DNA of 49,156 bases from the NCBI GenBank assembly GCA_944391575.1, contig CALXUC010000009.1, forward strand, positions 1-49,156, given 5' to 3'. The position numbers and the translations under genes were made by a program. Positions 16,586-25,576 of the stretch are shown here, piece by piece. The DNA is from an uncultured Clostridia bacterium. GTDB taxonomy: Bacteria > Bacillota > Clostridia > TANB77 > CAG-508. Positions within the stretch are counted from its first letter, which is position 1, and every line of letters starts with the position of its first letter. The notes under the pieces are model-generated. The model had not been told where the DNA came from. It searched no databases and worked only from the letters and a program-made list of their open reading frames with translations.

Positions 16586-17911
16586 TTAATTTTCCTCCCT
16601 TTTTTCTCTAACAATTATTCTAATTGGAGTGCCTTGCATTCCAAAATTGTTTCTAAATTGATTTACTAAATATCTTTCATATGAGAAATGAAATAAAGTT
16701 TTATCATTTACAAATATAACAAATGTTGGTGGCTTCGTTGTTGCTTGTGTTCCGTAATAAATTCTTAAACGTTTTCCTTTATCTGTCGGTGGTTGAACTA
16801 TTGCAATAGCCTCATTTATTACATCATTTATTACAGATGTCGAAATTCTTAATGTGTTTTGGCGATATACTTCATTTATCATTTCATATAATTTATCAAC
16901 TCTTTGACCAGTTAAAGCTGATATAAATATTATTGGTGCATAACTTAAATAAGATAATTTATTATAAACTTCTTTTTTATACTTTTCAAAAGTTCCATTT
17001 TCTTTATTTATTGCATCCCATTTATTTACAACTATTATAATACCTTTTCCTGCTTCATGAGCTTCACCAGCTATTTTAGTATCTTGCTCTGTAACTCCTT
17101 CTAATGCATCTATTACAAGTAAACATACATCTGCTCTCTCTATTGCAAGATTAGTACGTATAACACTATATTTTTCTATTGCTTCATTAACCTTACTCTT
17201 TTTTCTTACACCAGCAGTATCTATAAAAATATACTTGCCATGCTCATTTTCAAAACTTGAATCTATTGCATCTCTAGTTGTTCCAGCAATATCACTTACT
17301 ATTACTCTTTCTTCTCCTAAAATTCTATTTACTAAAGAAGATTTTCCCACATTTGGTTTTCCGATTATTGCTACTTTTATTTCTTGTGGAATAAATTCGT
17401 CATCATTTTGAGAAGGTAAGTAATTGTAAATTGCATCTAAAACATCTCCTATACCTTTAGCATTCACACTAGACACAGGATATGGTTCTCCTAAACCTAA
17501 ATTATAAAATTCGTAAATTTCAGGCTGAATTTCACCAAATTTATCAGCTTTATTACATACTAATATTATAGGTTTCTTAGATTTTTTTAATAATAATGCA
17601 ATTTCTTCATCTGCTGCAGTAACACCTTGTTTTACATCTGTTAAGAATAAAATTACATCTGCTATAGAAATAGCAATATTCGCTTGTTCTCTCATTTGAG
17701 AAATAATTACATCATTAGATTCTGGTTCAATTCCAGCAGTATCTACAAGTGTAAATTCTTTATCTCTCCAATTAGCATCTGCATATACTCTATCCCTAGT
17801 AACTCCTGGTGTGTCTTCTACAATAGATATTTTTTTACCTATTACATAATTAAAAAAAGTAGATTTACCTACATTTGGTTTTCCAATTATTGCTACTAGC
17901 GGTTTGCCCAT
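16586..17911 (-). CDS. der: Ribosome-associated GTPase Der (EngA)
   Basis: Tandem-domain GTPase for 50S subunit assembly. Seen: first G1 IIGKPNVGKSTFFNYVIGK, DTPGVTRD, NKADK; second G1 IGKPNVGKSSLVNRILG, DTAGVR, NKWDAI; and the C-terminal KH-like domain (RIYYGTQATTKPPTFVIFVN). ATG 17911 is chosen because AAAGGAGGG lies just upstream; a TTG at 17929 would put that RBS inside the gene. First gene of the der-plsY-gpsA operon. Confidence 0.96.
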   Translation of the reverse strand: MGKPLVAIIGKPNVGKSTFFNYVIGKKISIVEDTPGVTRDRVYADANWRDKEFTLVDTAGIEPESNDVIISQMREQANIAISIADVILFLTDVKQGVTAADEEIALLLKKSKKPIILVCNKADKFGEIQPEIYEFYNLGLGEPYPVSSVNAKGIGDVLDAIYNYLPSQNDDEFIPQEIKVAIIGKPNVGKSSLVNRILGEERVIVSDIAGTTRDAIDSSFENEHGKYIFIDTAGVRKKSKVNEAIEKYSVIRTNLAIERADVCLLVIDALEGVTEQDTKIAGEAHEAGKGIIIVVNKWDAINKENGTFEKYKKEVYNKLSYLSYAPIIFISALTGQRVDKLYEMINEVYRQNTLRISTSVINDVINEAIAIVQPPTDKGKRLRIYYGTQATTKPPTFVIFVNDKTLFHFSYERYLVNQFRNNFGMQGTPIRIIVREKREEN

Positions 17912-18000
17912 AATTCCCTCCTTTCTCAAAAATTAAAGAGGAATACATAAGATATGAGAAATGTCTTCTCAAAACTTATATACTCCTCTCACTAATCTTA

Positions 18001-18186
18001 TTATTTTTCTTCACTTTTTGCAATTACTTCTTTTCCATCATAATATCCGCAACTTGGACATACTCTATGTGGTAAAACAGGTTCATGACAATGTTTACAT
18101 GTTGCTATTGTTGGTTTTTCAATTTTCCATGTAGATCTTTTCATTCCTGTTCTTGCTTTTGACCATCTTCTTTTTGGTTGTGCCAT
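18001..18186 (-). CDS. rpmF: 50S ribosomal protein L32
   Basis: Structural protein of the large subunit. Seen: the conserved N-terminus AQPKRRWSKARTGMKRSTWK and a zinc-ribbon CKHC...CPSCG (residues 30-47), the zinc-binding C+ form. The 61 residues are normal. RBS GGGAGGG precedes ATG 18186. The DUF177/YceD gene usually found upstream is not adjacent; rho lies there. Confidence 0.96.
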   Translation of the reverse strand: MAQPKRRWSKARTGMKRSTWKIEKPTIATCKHCHEPVLPHRVCPSCGYYDGKEVIAKSEEK

Positions 18187-18311
18187 TAATATTCCCTCCC
18201 TTGTAATTACACATATTTTAATTTATGTATATCTATATATTAAACTTAAATAAATCACTTAATGATTATACTAGTTTTTTTTAGTTTTGTCAAGTGTGAT
18301 GTGAAAGGAAT

Positions 18312-19772
18312 TTACTTTTTTAACAAATATCCTATTTTATTTAAAAATTCTTGATTATCTTTTGTTTTTACCATTTGTTGTATTAATTGTTCTGCTATAT
18401 CTGAATTATTCATATTTGACATTGATTTTCTTATTGCTAAAATTGTTTCATATTCTTGTTTTGTAAGTAATAATTCATCTTTTCTAGTTCCTGATTTATA
18501 TAAATCTATTGCTGGGAATATACGTTTTTCTGATAATTTTCTATCTAGGTGTACTTCCATATTTCCAGTACCTTTAAATTCTTCAAATATTACATCATCC
18601 ATACGGCTTCCTGTTTCAACTAAACTTGAAGCTAATATAGTTAAACTTCCACCTTCTTCAATATTTCTTGCTGCTCCAAAGAATCTTTTAGGTTTATGTA
18701 ATGCTGATGGGTCAAAACCTCCAGATAACGTTTTACCTGATGATGGTACAACTAAGTTATATGCTCTTGCTAATCTTGTTATACTATCTAATAAAATTAC
18801 TACATCTTTCTTATGCTCTACTAATCTCTTAGCTCTTTCTAGAACCATTTCAGCTACTTTTACGTGATTATCGGGCTGTTCATCAAATGTTGAGTATATT
18901 ACCTCTCCTTTAATTGAACGTTTCATATCTGTAACTTCTTCAGGTCTTTCATCTATCAATAATACAATTAATTCTACTTCTGGATTATTTGTTGAAATAC
19001 TATTTGCGATTTTCTTTAATATTGTAGTTTTTCCTGCCTTTGGAGGAGCTACAATCATACCTCTTTGACCTTTACCTATTGGAGATAATAAATCCATTAA
19101 ACGCATAGTATAATCATTTGAAGATGTTTCCAATTTTAATTTTTCTGTTGGATATATTGGAGTTAAATCATCAAATTTTCTTCTTCTAAAAGCTTTTTCA
19201 GGATGTTGACCATTTACTTCACCAACATAAATTAATGCTGCGAATTTTTCTTCTTCTTTTGGCTTTCTCGCAATTCCTTTTATTTTATCACCAGTATCTA
19301 ATTTAAATCTTTTTATTTGAATAGGTGATACGTAAATATCTTTAGGTGTAGATAGGTAATTTTTTCCTCTTAAAAATCCATAATTATCTTGTATTATCTC
19401 TAATACACCTTCTACTAAATAATCACCATCTGATAAGCTAAATGTTGAGCCGTCTTCATTTTGAATCACTTGAAATGATTCTTTTTCTTCCTCTACCTTT
19501 TTACTATTTTTTAAATTATCTTTACTTTCAGAACTACTCTTTATAGTCTTTTCATTTTTTTCGTTAATAGCTTCTTCTTTTTCTTCGTTTTCTATTTCTA
19601 CTTCTTTCTTAGATTTACTTTTCACTTCTTTTTTTGGCTTATTTTCTTTTTCATTTTCTGTTTCCAATAATAATTCTATTAATTTATCTTTTTTATATGT
19701 AGTAACGCTTTTAATTCCTTTCTCTTTAGCAATTTCTCTTAATTCTGTTAATGTTAAATTTTTATAATCCAT
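18312..19772 (-). CDS. rho: Transcription termination factor Rho
   Basis: Hexameric RNA helicase that ends transcription. Seen: N-terminal SAP-like segment ([16 protein letters not shown]), a low-complexity Lys/Glu/Ser insertion (about residues 35-100), the cold-shock-like primary RNA site ([20 protein letters not shown]), Walker [29 protein letters not shown], Walker [18 protein letters not shown] and the secondary-site loop [13 protein letters not shown]. The bicyclomycin-binding and catalytic regions look intact. Lies 12 bases downstream of divIC. Confidence 0.96.
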   Translation of the reverse strand: MDYKNLTLTELREIAKEKGIKSVTTYKKDKLIELLLETENEKENKPKKEVKSKSKKEVEIENEEKEEAINEKNEKTIKSSSESKDNLKNSKKVEEEKESFQVIQNEDGSTFSLSDGDYLVEGVLEIIQDNYGFLRGKNYLSTPKDIYVSPIQIKRFKLDTGDKIKGIARKPKEEEKFAALIYVGEVNGQHPEKAFRRRKFDDLTPIYPTEKLKLETSSNDYTMRLMDLLSPIGKGQRGMIVAPPKAGKTTILKKIANSISTNNPEVELIVLLIDERPEEVTDMKRSIKGEVIYSTFDEQPDNHVKVAEMVLERAKRLVEHKKDVVILLDSITRLARAYNLVVPSSGKTLSGGFDPSALHKPKRFFGAARNIEEGGSLTILASSLVETGSRMDDVIFEEFKGTGNMEVHLDRKLSEKRIFPAIDLYKSGTRKDELLLTKQEYETILAIRKSMSNMNNSDIAEQLIQQMVKTKDNQEFLNKIGYLLKK

Positions 19773-19784
19773 AAATCCTCCCTA

Positions 19785-20057
19785 TTATTGTGTTACGTCT
19801 ATATATACTTTTTCATTAGGCAAATACATGTTCAATTTTTCTCTTGCTATTTTTTCAATGTATTCTAATGAATTAATATTATTTTTAGTTTCCAACAATT
19901 CTTCTTTATTTTCTTTTTCTAATGATATTTGCTCAGAATAATACTTTTGACTTTCTGCGTAAGAATTTAAGCTTTGTTGTTGTGAAAAAATAATATATGA
20001 AAAATAGATTAAAAATATAATTATTACAACTTTCTTTAATAATTTTTTAATTTTCAT
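19785..20057 (-). CDS. divIC: DivIC/FtsB-type septum formation protein
   Basis: Bitopic division protein of the FtsB/DivIC family. Seen: a basic N-terminus, one membrane helix (VVIIIFLIYFSYIIFS, about residues 11-26), a coiled coil (SEQISLEKENKEELLETKNN) and the family end YIEKIAREKLNMYLPNEKVY. 90 residues is typical. It follows yabQ by 28 bases; the yabP-yabQ-divIC order is the conserved Firmicute arrangement, which supports both assignments. Confidence 0.88.
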   Translation of the reverse strand: MKIKKLLKKVVIIIFLIYFSYIIFSQQQSLNSYAESQKYYSEQISLEKENKEELLETKNNINSLEYIEKIAREKLNMYLPNEKVYIDVTQ

Positions 20058-20085
20058 AACATCTCCTTAATTTATTACAATAATA

Positions 20086-20607
20086 TTATTTTCTACATTT
20101 TTTCCTAAAATCCTTCTTTTCTTTCTCATTTTTTTGAAAATTTTTGTCTTTTTTACATTTTTTTACATAGAAAATTATAACAGTATTCAATTTTTTTACA
20201 TTTTTTAGTATTAATTTGTCGAATATTCTTATTATAACTTTAAAAGGATATGTTATAATTTCAAATACTTTTTTAAAAATTGCTTTTAGATATTTAATAA
20301 TTATTACATTAGTTTTTATAAAGAATTTACTAAATATTAATAGATAAAATAATATACCTAGTCCAAGTCCAACAAATATATAGCTCCTAATTTCTCCGTT
20401 GTTAAATGTAAATATTATGTATATTAAAAATAATCCTGTTAAAATCCAAAAAATAATATCTTCTATATAAGTTACAAAATCAGGAGTTCTAAAACTTTTT
20501 CGTAATATTCTAAAAATATCAAAAAAAAGTCCTATTATAATCCCACATAAACAGTATATAAGAAAAACATATAATTGATTTGAAATTAATTCACTCAAAT
20601 TATTCAC
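20086..20607 (-). CDS. yabQ: Spore cortex biosynthesis protein YabQ
   Basis: Mother-cell membrane protein needed for cortex formation. Seen: NQLYVFLIYCLCGIIIGLFF, then DIFRILRKSFRTPDFVTYIE, matching the YabQ family N-terminus (G-x-x-x-D-x-x-R), followed by further membrane helices and a highly basic C-terminal tail (KKCKKDKNFQKNEKEKKDF). Sits between yabP (9 bases upstream) and divIC, as in Bacillus and Clostridia. Confidence 0.88.
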   Translation of the reverse strand: MNNLSELISNQLYVFLIYCLCGIIIGLFFDIFRILRKSFRTPDFVTYIEDIIFWILTGLFLIYIIFTFNNGEIRSYIFVGLGLGILFYLLIFSKFFIKTNVIIIKYLKAIFKKVFEIITYPFKVIIRIFDKLILKNVKKLNTVIIFYVKKCKKDKNFQKNEKEKKDFRKKCRK

Positions 20608-20615
20608 CTAAATTT

Positions 20616-20909
20616 CTATTTAAAAATTTTTCTTATAAGAGATGATTCTTTTTCATTCATATTTTTTTCTGAATATCCTATATTAAAAATTTCTCCTTCA
20701 ATTACAACTTCTGACGTGTCTATACTTAGCTTATTAATCTTTATGTTTTCACCTTTTACTGTTAATAATCCTAATTCTGTCTCCAATATTACTATTTGGT
20801 CATCAAAACTTAAAACGTCTAATACTCCTGATATTGATAGCTTGTTTCTATTTTCTAAAATAACGTTTTGAACTATATTAGTTGTTAATTTTCTTTCTTC
20901 TAGTGCCAT
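20616..20909 (-). CDS. yabP: Sporulation protein YabP
   Basis: YabP/YqfC-family outer-forespore-membrane-associated protein acting with YabQ. Seen: RNKLSISGVLDVLSFDDQIV, ILETELGLLTVKGENIKINK and LSIDTSEVVIEGEI, diagnostic of the family; 97 residues. ATG 20909 has AAAGGA 9 bases upstream and is preferred to the TTG at 20918. A toxin-antitoxin-like pair with its own terminator lies immediately upstream, so yabP probably has its own promoter in 20925-20990. Confidence 0.9.
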   Translation of the reverse strand: MALEERKLTTNIVQNVILENRNKLSISGVLDVLSFDDQIVILETELGLLTVKGENIKINKLSIDTSEVVIEGEIFNIGYSEKNMNEKESSLIRKIFK

Positions 20910-20985
20910 TAAAATCAATCCTTTCTTTTTTACTCATTATATAACTAATATATTCAGTACTTGTCTTTTTTAGAACTAAAATTAG

Positions 20986-21017
20986 AGAAAAAATATACGC
21001 CACATTTTGTGACGTAT
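20986..21017 (-). terminator. Terminator of the DUF3990 operon
   Basis: Minus strand ATACGTCACA and TGTGGCGTAT (20995-21017) form a hairpin followed by ATTTTTTCT. It separates the toxin-antitoxin-like pair from yabP. Confidence 0.7.
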
Positions 21018-21025
21018 GAATTTCC

Positions 21026-21472
21026 CTATGGTAATATTTCTTTTTCCTCATAACAAGCATAAATATAACTAGGATTTTCGTAATACATACTACTATTATA
21101 ATTATCAATATGCGGAATTATCCATGAAGATAATACTTCTATAGTAGTTTCAACATATTTGCTTCTATCAGGATTAACCATCATAATAAGCCTTCTATAC
21201 ACTTTGGCAATTTCCCAAAAAGAAGGAACTCTATATTGGCATCTAGTAATAATATCATAATCGCCTTCTCGTATATCTGTTAACTCTATAAACTCATCTG
21301 AAACTTTTTCTATATTTTCTGAATGATACACATCAGCTAAATCATATATTTTTTGAATATTTTTCTTACCTAATTTTTCTACTACAGTTTTTTTAGTATT
21401 TTTAGTTTTTCTTGCAATATATTCAATTAAACTACATAGAAAAAATAAATCGTTATCCTCTTTATTCTCCAT
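21026..21472 (-). CDS. Putative antitoxin partner of DUF3990 protein (DUF3791-like N-terminus)
   Basis: The first 70 residues (LFFLCSLIEYIARKTKNTKK, then KIYDLADVYHSENIEKVSDE) resemble the DUF3791 helical family often paired with DUF3990. The C-terminal half (RVPSFWEIAKVYRRLIM to YNSSMYYENPSYI) is a conserved extension I have no name for. Its ATG overlaps the stop of the DUF3990 gene (TAATG), so translation is coupled. By position and pairing it is probably the antidote; this is inferred from the family association only. Confidence 0.65.
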   Translation of the reverse strand: MENKEDNDLFFLCSLIEYIARKTKNTKKTVVEKLGKKNIQKIYDLADVYHSENIEKVSDEFIELTDIREGDYDIITRCQYRVPSFWEIAKVYRRLIMMVNPDRSKYVETTIEVLSSWIIPHIDNYNSSMYYENPSYIYACYEEKEILP

Positions 21473-21930
21473 TAGAAAACCTCACTTCCAATAAATTTAA
21501 TACATTTTAAAGCTTCTTCTGTGCAAAAAGCTATTTGATGTGTTGGATGCCTAAATTTGGCTAACTCCCAAAAAGCCTCTCTAGTTATTTGCCCTGTTAA
21601 TAATTCACTAATATAGTTGTATACTTGATCATCTGCCATAGCACCTATCACTATATCATATGTATGTTTTTTATTATTTCTACAGTCAATAATAAAGTCT
21701 AACCATTCTTCAGACATTAATGTAAATTCTTTTATTTTTAAATTTTTGTTTTCGTTATATTCATATTTATTTATAACAGATTTATCATACTTTGAAGCCC
21801 ATTTTTTAGCTTGATTTTCAAGGATTGTACAATAAAATCCAGCACCAAAATCTTTTGTATATTTTCCTACTATTATTTTAGGTTCTTTAACTTCACAATA
21901 ACTTCCATGATAAACCACTTGTTTAGACAT
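21472..21930 (-). CDS. DUF3990 protein, putative ADP-ribosyltransferase-like toxin
   Basis: DUF3990 proteins are thought to have an ADP-ribosyltransferase-like fold. Seen: YHGSYCEVKEPKI (first strand with HG), DFGAGFYCTILENQAKKWA (Y-containing second motif) and a C-terminal HQIAFCTEEALKCIKFIG with a possible catalytic Gln-x-Glu region, 152 residues. RBS AGAGGTG precedes ATG 21930. Followed by the overlapping partner gene and a private terminator. The pair sits between the VanW gene and yabP, an insertion into a chromosomal sporulation neighbourhood. The target is unknown. Confidence 0.7.
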   Translation of the reverse strand: MSKQVVYHGSYCEVKEPKIIVGKYTKDFGAGFYCTILENQAKKWASKYDKSVINKYEYNENKNLKIKEFTLMSEEWLDFIIDCRNNKKHTYDIVIGAMADDQVYNYISELLTGQITREAFWELAKFRHPTHQIAFCTEEALKCIKFIGSEVF

Positions 21931-21943
21931 ATTCTTTCACCTC

Positions 21944-23554
21944 TTAATTCTTATTCTCTTCTACAATTTCATTCAACACATCATATTTATCAAATGATAT
22001 TAATTCTCTTGATACTTCTTTTCCCGCCTTTAATGTAATTTTATAAGCTTCTACTACCTTTCCATCGGTTCCGCCTTGGATTACTCTGCTTGTTCCTTCT
22101 TCTAAAGATGTATTTGTTATATATTCTGTTTCATAAGGTATAGTTTCTAATACTTTATTTTCTAAAATCACTTCAACGTCTGTATCTTCTTTTATTCCTA
22201 ATATTTCTATTTCTGCAACTCCTGCCACTATATTAGTATTTATTTTTATAGGGTATGTTCTATTATTTTTAAATTGAAAGTCTATAGAGCCGTAAGCTAC
22301 AGTTGCGTCTAATCCTGGTTTTGCATAAGATGGTAGAAATTGGTGACATTTTCTTTCTACTATTTCTAAATTTGCCTCTAAAACTGCATTATATAATATG
22401 GTAGAAATTTGGCAAATTCCTCCACCTAGTCCATCTACTACTTTTCCGCCTACATAGATAGCAGCTTCTTTATAACCTGCTTCTATTGTTCTTGCTCCTA
22501 AAGTCTTATTATATGAAAAAGTTTCGCCTGGTGCAATTACTATTTCATCTAATTTTTCTCCAGCTATAGTTAAGTTGTTAGCTCTATTATAATTTGTTAC
22601 ATCATACATTCCTTCTGCTTTAGATAAAACGTCTGGGAAAGCATCTATAGATAAATTTGCTAAAGTTGTTTCCGGAGTAGTTATTTTTAAAGGTATTATA
22701 TATTCATTATTTTCATTTTCTGTATTTAAAATATTTTCTATTTCTTCGTTTGAAACTCCAAAATCTACACCTTCTACTTCAGGATATATTTTAAAAGGCT
22801 CGTCCGTATAATATGCATTTTGAGGTTCAACATATATATCATTATGAATATCTGCAATTTTGATTTCTTCTGCATTTTTAGTTTCATAAGGTAATTCAAT
22901 AACTATTTCTTTTTTAGAATAATCATTTAAATACCTTTCAATTTCACTTGTTAGCTCCTCTTTGGCCACAATTATTCCTGAAACTGGCTTAGACAATATA
23001 AGATTAGAATCCTCTATATAATAATCTAACTCTTTATATTTATCTGGTAATTCATTATATATCCAATTTAATTCATTTTCTAAATTTTCTTTATTGTATT
23101 GTAATTCTAGATTATAATTTTTCTTAAATAAAAAGGTTTTTATAATTTCAAAATTATCTTTTATAATATTACCACTTCTGCCTAATTTACTTGCCTCATC
23201 TAATATTTGATTTAAATTATTAGTAATTTCTAATAAACCTAATTCTAAAACGTATTCTTGGTCATTATGAGTTATATTTACACCATTATACTTTTTTTCA
23301 TCTAAAATTTCATTAAATGAATTTTTAATATCTTCTTTAGACATATTAGAAACGTCTATGTCGTTTATGTATACGCCTTGTATAATAGTAGTATTTGGAA
23401 TATTAATAACTGCAAATATAACTGAGAAAAATCCGATTATAACAAGTAATAATACTATGGAAAAAACAATTTTAGCATGCTTCATATCTGTTATGAAAGA
23501 AAAATTCATTTTTTTAACTCTTTTATTATTACGTTTCCTAGTTCTTTTTCTCAT
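21944..23554 (-). CDS. VanW-family cell-wall-associated protein with peptidoglycan-binding-like and G5 domains
   Basis: Seen: a very basic cytosolic start, one membrane helix (IVFSIVLLLVIIGFFSVIF, about residues 29-48), two repeats of the YoaR-like putative peptidoglycan-binding type (about 60-300), the VanW domain (SYNKTLGARTIEAGYKEAAI, VVDGLGGGICQISTILYNA, LPSYAKPGLDATVAYGSIDF) and a C-terminal G5-like region (ETEYITNTSLEEGTSRVIQG). The 536 residues and domain order fit the YoaR/VanW surface proteins of Clostridia. Exact activity is unknown; it acts outside the cell on or near the wall. Confidence 0.88.
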   Translation of the reverse strand: MRKRTRKRNNKRVKKMNFSFITDMKHAKIVFSIVLLLVIIGFFSVIFAVINIPNTTIIQGVYINDIDVSNMSKEDIKNSFNEILDEKKYNGVNITHNDQEYVLELGLLEITNNLNQILDEASKLGRSGNIIKDNFEIIKTFLFKKNYNLELQYNKENLENELNWIYNELPDKYKELDYYIEDSNLILSKPVSGIIVAKEELTSEIERYLNDYSKKEIVIELPYETKNAEEIKIADIHNDIYVEPQNAYYTDEPFKIYPEVEGVDFGVSNEEIENILNTENENNEYIIPLKITTPETTLANLSIDAFPDVLSKAEGMYDVTNYNRANNLTIAGEKLDEIVIAPGETFSYNKTLGARTIEAGYKEAAIYVGGKVVDGLGGGICQISTILYNAVLEANLEIVERKCHQFLPSYAKPGLDATVAYGSIDFQFKNNRTYPIKINTNIVAGVAEIEILGIKEDTDVEVILENKVLETIPYETEYITNTSLEEGTSRVIQGGTDGKVVEAYKITLKAGKEVSRELISFDKYDVLNEIVEENKN

Positions 23555-23612
23555 CCTTATTACTAATCCTTTCTCTTAAAAGTTAATTTTAATTATTAGT
23601 TCTTATATATGT

Positions 23613-23694
23613 CGTGATATATAGCTATTTTTAGTCAAAACATAGCTAGGGCGCCACAATCCGGGTCTTGACTTGCAAATAGCTATATATCACG
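23613..23694 (+). repeat. Family 1 hairpin element (copy 4)
   Basis: Arms CGTGATATATAGCTATTT and AAATAGCTATATATCACG with the core CCACAATCCGGGTCTTGACT. The terminal base pairs are CG-TG/CA-CG here versus CTTG/CAAG elsewhere, another compensated stem change. Confidence 0.85.
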
Positions 23695-23728
23695 CCCTAA
23701 AGATATATCTAAAATAATATTATAAAAA

Positions 23729-25465
23729 TTACATTCGATCTGGCATTTCTATTCCTAATAAAGCCATAGAATTTTTTAGTACTTCTCCTACAGATTTCGT
23801 TAAATATAATCTTGCATTTTCTACATTTTTTTCTTCGCCTATTATTCTATTTGAATTATAGAAATTGCTAAAACTTTGTGCCAAATCTATTAAATATCTT
23901 GCCAATATAGAAGGCTCATTTTTTTCAACAGCTTTTAATATAATTTGTCTTAAATCATATAATATTTTTATAACTTCTATACTAGCTGCATCTGTTAAAA
24001 TATTAAAGTCAATTTCTTCAAATTTTGGTAAATATCCCGCTTTTTCTAAGATACTCTTTGTTCTAACATAAATATATTGAATATATGGTCCAGTTTCCCC
24101 ATTAAAGTTTAACAAAATATCCCAATCAAATATTTCGTTTTTTATACGACTATTTGATAAATCGTTAAATATTACTGCACCTACTCCAACTTTTCTAGCG
24201 ATTTCGTCTCTATCGTCTAATCCTTCTTTATTTTTTTCATCTATTATTGTTTTTACTTTTTCAATAGCTTCATTTAGAATGCCTTCTAAAGTAACAAAGT
24301 TCCCTTTTCTTGAGCCTATTTTTTCACCTGTTTTATCTACTACAAGTCCAAATGGTACATGAGCACAATTTTTAATGTAATCTCCATAACCTGCTAATTC
24401 TAATGTTTTAAACACTTGTTTAAAATGAAGTTCTTGTTCTCCGCCCACTACATATACCATTTTGGCAAAATCATATTTTTTAATTCTATCTTCTAAAGCA
24501 GCGATATCTCTAGTAGCATATATTGTTGTACCTGCACTTGTTACAATAATACAAGGTGGCATATCGTATTCGTCTAAAAATACTACTTTTGCTCCTTCTG
24601 ATTCTTTTAATAATCCTTTATCCTCTAATTCTTTTATAACAGGTTCCATTTTATCATTATAATATGCTTCTCCATCGTAATTATCAAATTTTGCATTTAA
24701 TAATTTATAAGTTCTTTCATAATTTTCTAAACTAATTTTTCTAATATGCTCCCATTGAGAAATAGCTTCTGGCTCTTTGTTTTCTAATTTTTTGAACATT
24801 TCTCTTGCCAAATTAGTTAATTCAGGATTTTCCTTTTCTTCTTTATTAAATCTTACATAAATTTTTAAAATAATATTTATTTCTTCTTCTGAAGAAAAAT
24901 CATACTCATCTTTCCATAGCTTTAATCCAGCCATTACTTTTCCAAATTGTAAGCCCCAGTCTCCTAAATAGTTTAAAGCTATGCTGTTATAACCTACAAA
25001 TTCATATAATTTATGCAATGCTCCTCCTATTACTGTTGAGCGTAGATGGCCTATATGGAAAGTTTTAGCAATATTAGGAGACGAATATTCTATAACTGCA
25101 TTTTGGCCCTTTCCTATATTTGTAGAGCCATATTTTTCTTTTTCATTTTCTATAGTTGTTAAAACTTCTTTTATTAAAGTTAATTTATTTATATAAAAGT
25201 TTAAATACCCGCCTACAATTTCAACCTTTTCAATAATATCAGTATTTAAATCTTCTACTATTATTTTTTCTAAATCTGTTGCAATTAATTGAGGTGATTT
25301 TTTTAAGTCTTTTGCTAATCTAAAGCAAGGGAATGCATAATCCCCCATATCACTATTAGGTGGCGTTTCGATAAAGTCTTGTAATCCCTCTATTTTTAAT
25401 GTATTATTTTGTTTTAATATGGCTTTATTTATTACGTCTGCTATCTCATATTTAAAGTCTATCAT
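23729..25465 (-). CDS. argS: Arginine-tRNA ligase
   Basis: Class I synthetase charging tRNA-Arg. Seen: N-terminal Add1 domain, SSPNIAKTFHIGHLRSTVIG with the HIGH motif (about residue 137), GDWGLQFGKVM, the KMSKS-like GEKIGSRKGNFVTLEG, and the C-terminal DALR anticodon-binding domain ending ALLGIEMPDRM. Length 578 is normal. Of interest because decoding of the CGG arginine codon appears altered in this genome; I see no gross abnormality in the enzyme. Confidence 0.96.
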   Translation of the reverse strand: MIDFKYEIADVINKAILKQNNTLKIEGLQDFIETPPNSDMGDYAFPCFRLAKDLKKSPQLIATDLEKIIVEDLNTDIIEKVEIVGGYLNFYINKLTLIKEVLTTIENEKEKYGSTNIGKGQNAVIEYSSPNIAKTFHIGHLRSTVIGGALHKLYEFVGYNSIALNYLGDWGLQFGKVMAGLKLWKDEYDFSSEEEINIILKIYVRFNKEEKENPELTNLAREMFKKLENKEPEAISQWEHIRKISLENYERTYKLLNAKFDNYDGEAYYNDKMEPVIKELEDKGLLKESEGAKVVFLDEYDMPPCIIVTSAGTTIYATRDIAALEDRIKKYDFAKMVYVVGGEQELHFKQVFKTLELAGYGDYIKNCAHVPFGLVVDKTGEKIGSRKGNFVTLEGILNEAIEKVKTIIDEKNKEGLDDRDEIARKVGVGAVIFNDLSNSRIKNEIFDWDILLNFNGETGPYIQYIYVRTKSILEKAGYLPKFEEIDFNILTDAASIEVIKILYDLRQIILKAVEKNEPSILARYLIDLAQSFSNFYNSNRIIGEEKNVENARLYLTKSVGEVLKNSMALLGIEMPDRM

Positions 25466-25509
25466 TTTAAAAATTCATTCCTTTCTAGCTTATTAAGTGC
25501 TAATATTTA

Positions 25510-25560
25510 TAAAAAGCCAAGCTCTGGATGTCAATCATAATTCAATGCACATCCATCCAG
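25510..25560 (-). terminator. Probable terminator downstream of pfkA
   Basis: On the minus strand CTGGATG (25560-25554) pairs with CATCCAG (25530-25524), followed by AGCTTGGCTTTTT. The stem is 7 bp with a long loop, so confidence is moderate. Confidence 0.45.
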
Positions 25561-25576
25561 TCTTAAAGCTTCCTTT

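Noticed and set aside
20878-21108. 76-residue minus-strand frame overlapping yabP and the putative antitoxin gene
   Set aside because: It overlaps two better-supported genes and runs through the terminator hairpin; no recognisable protein.
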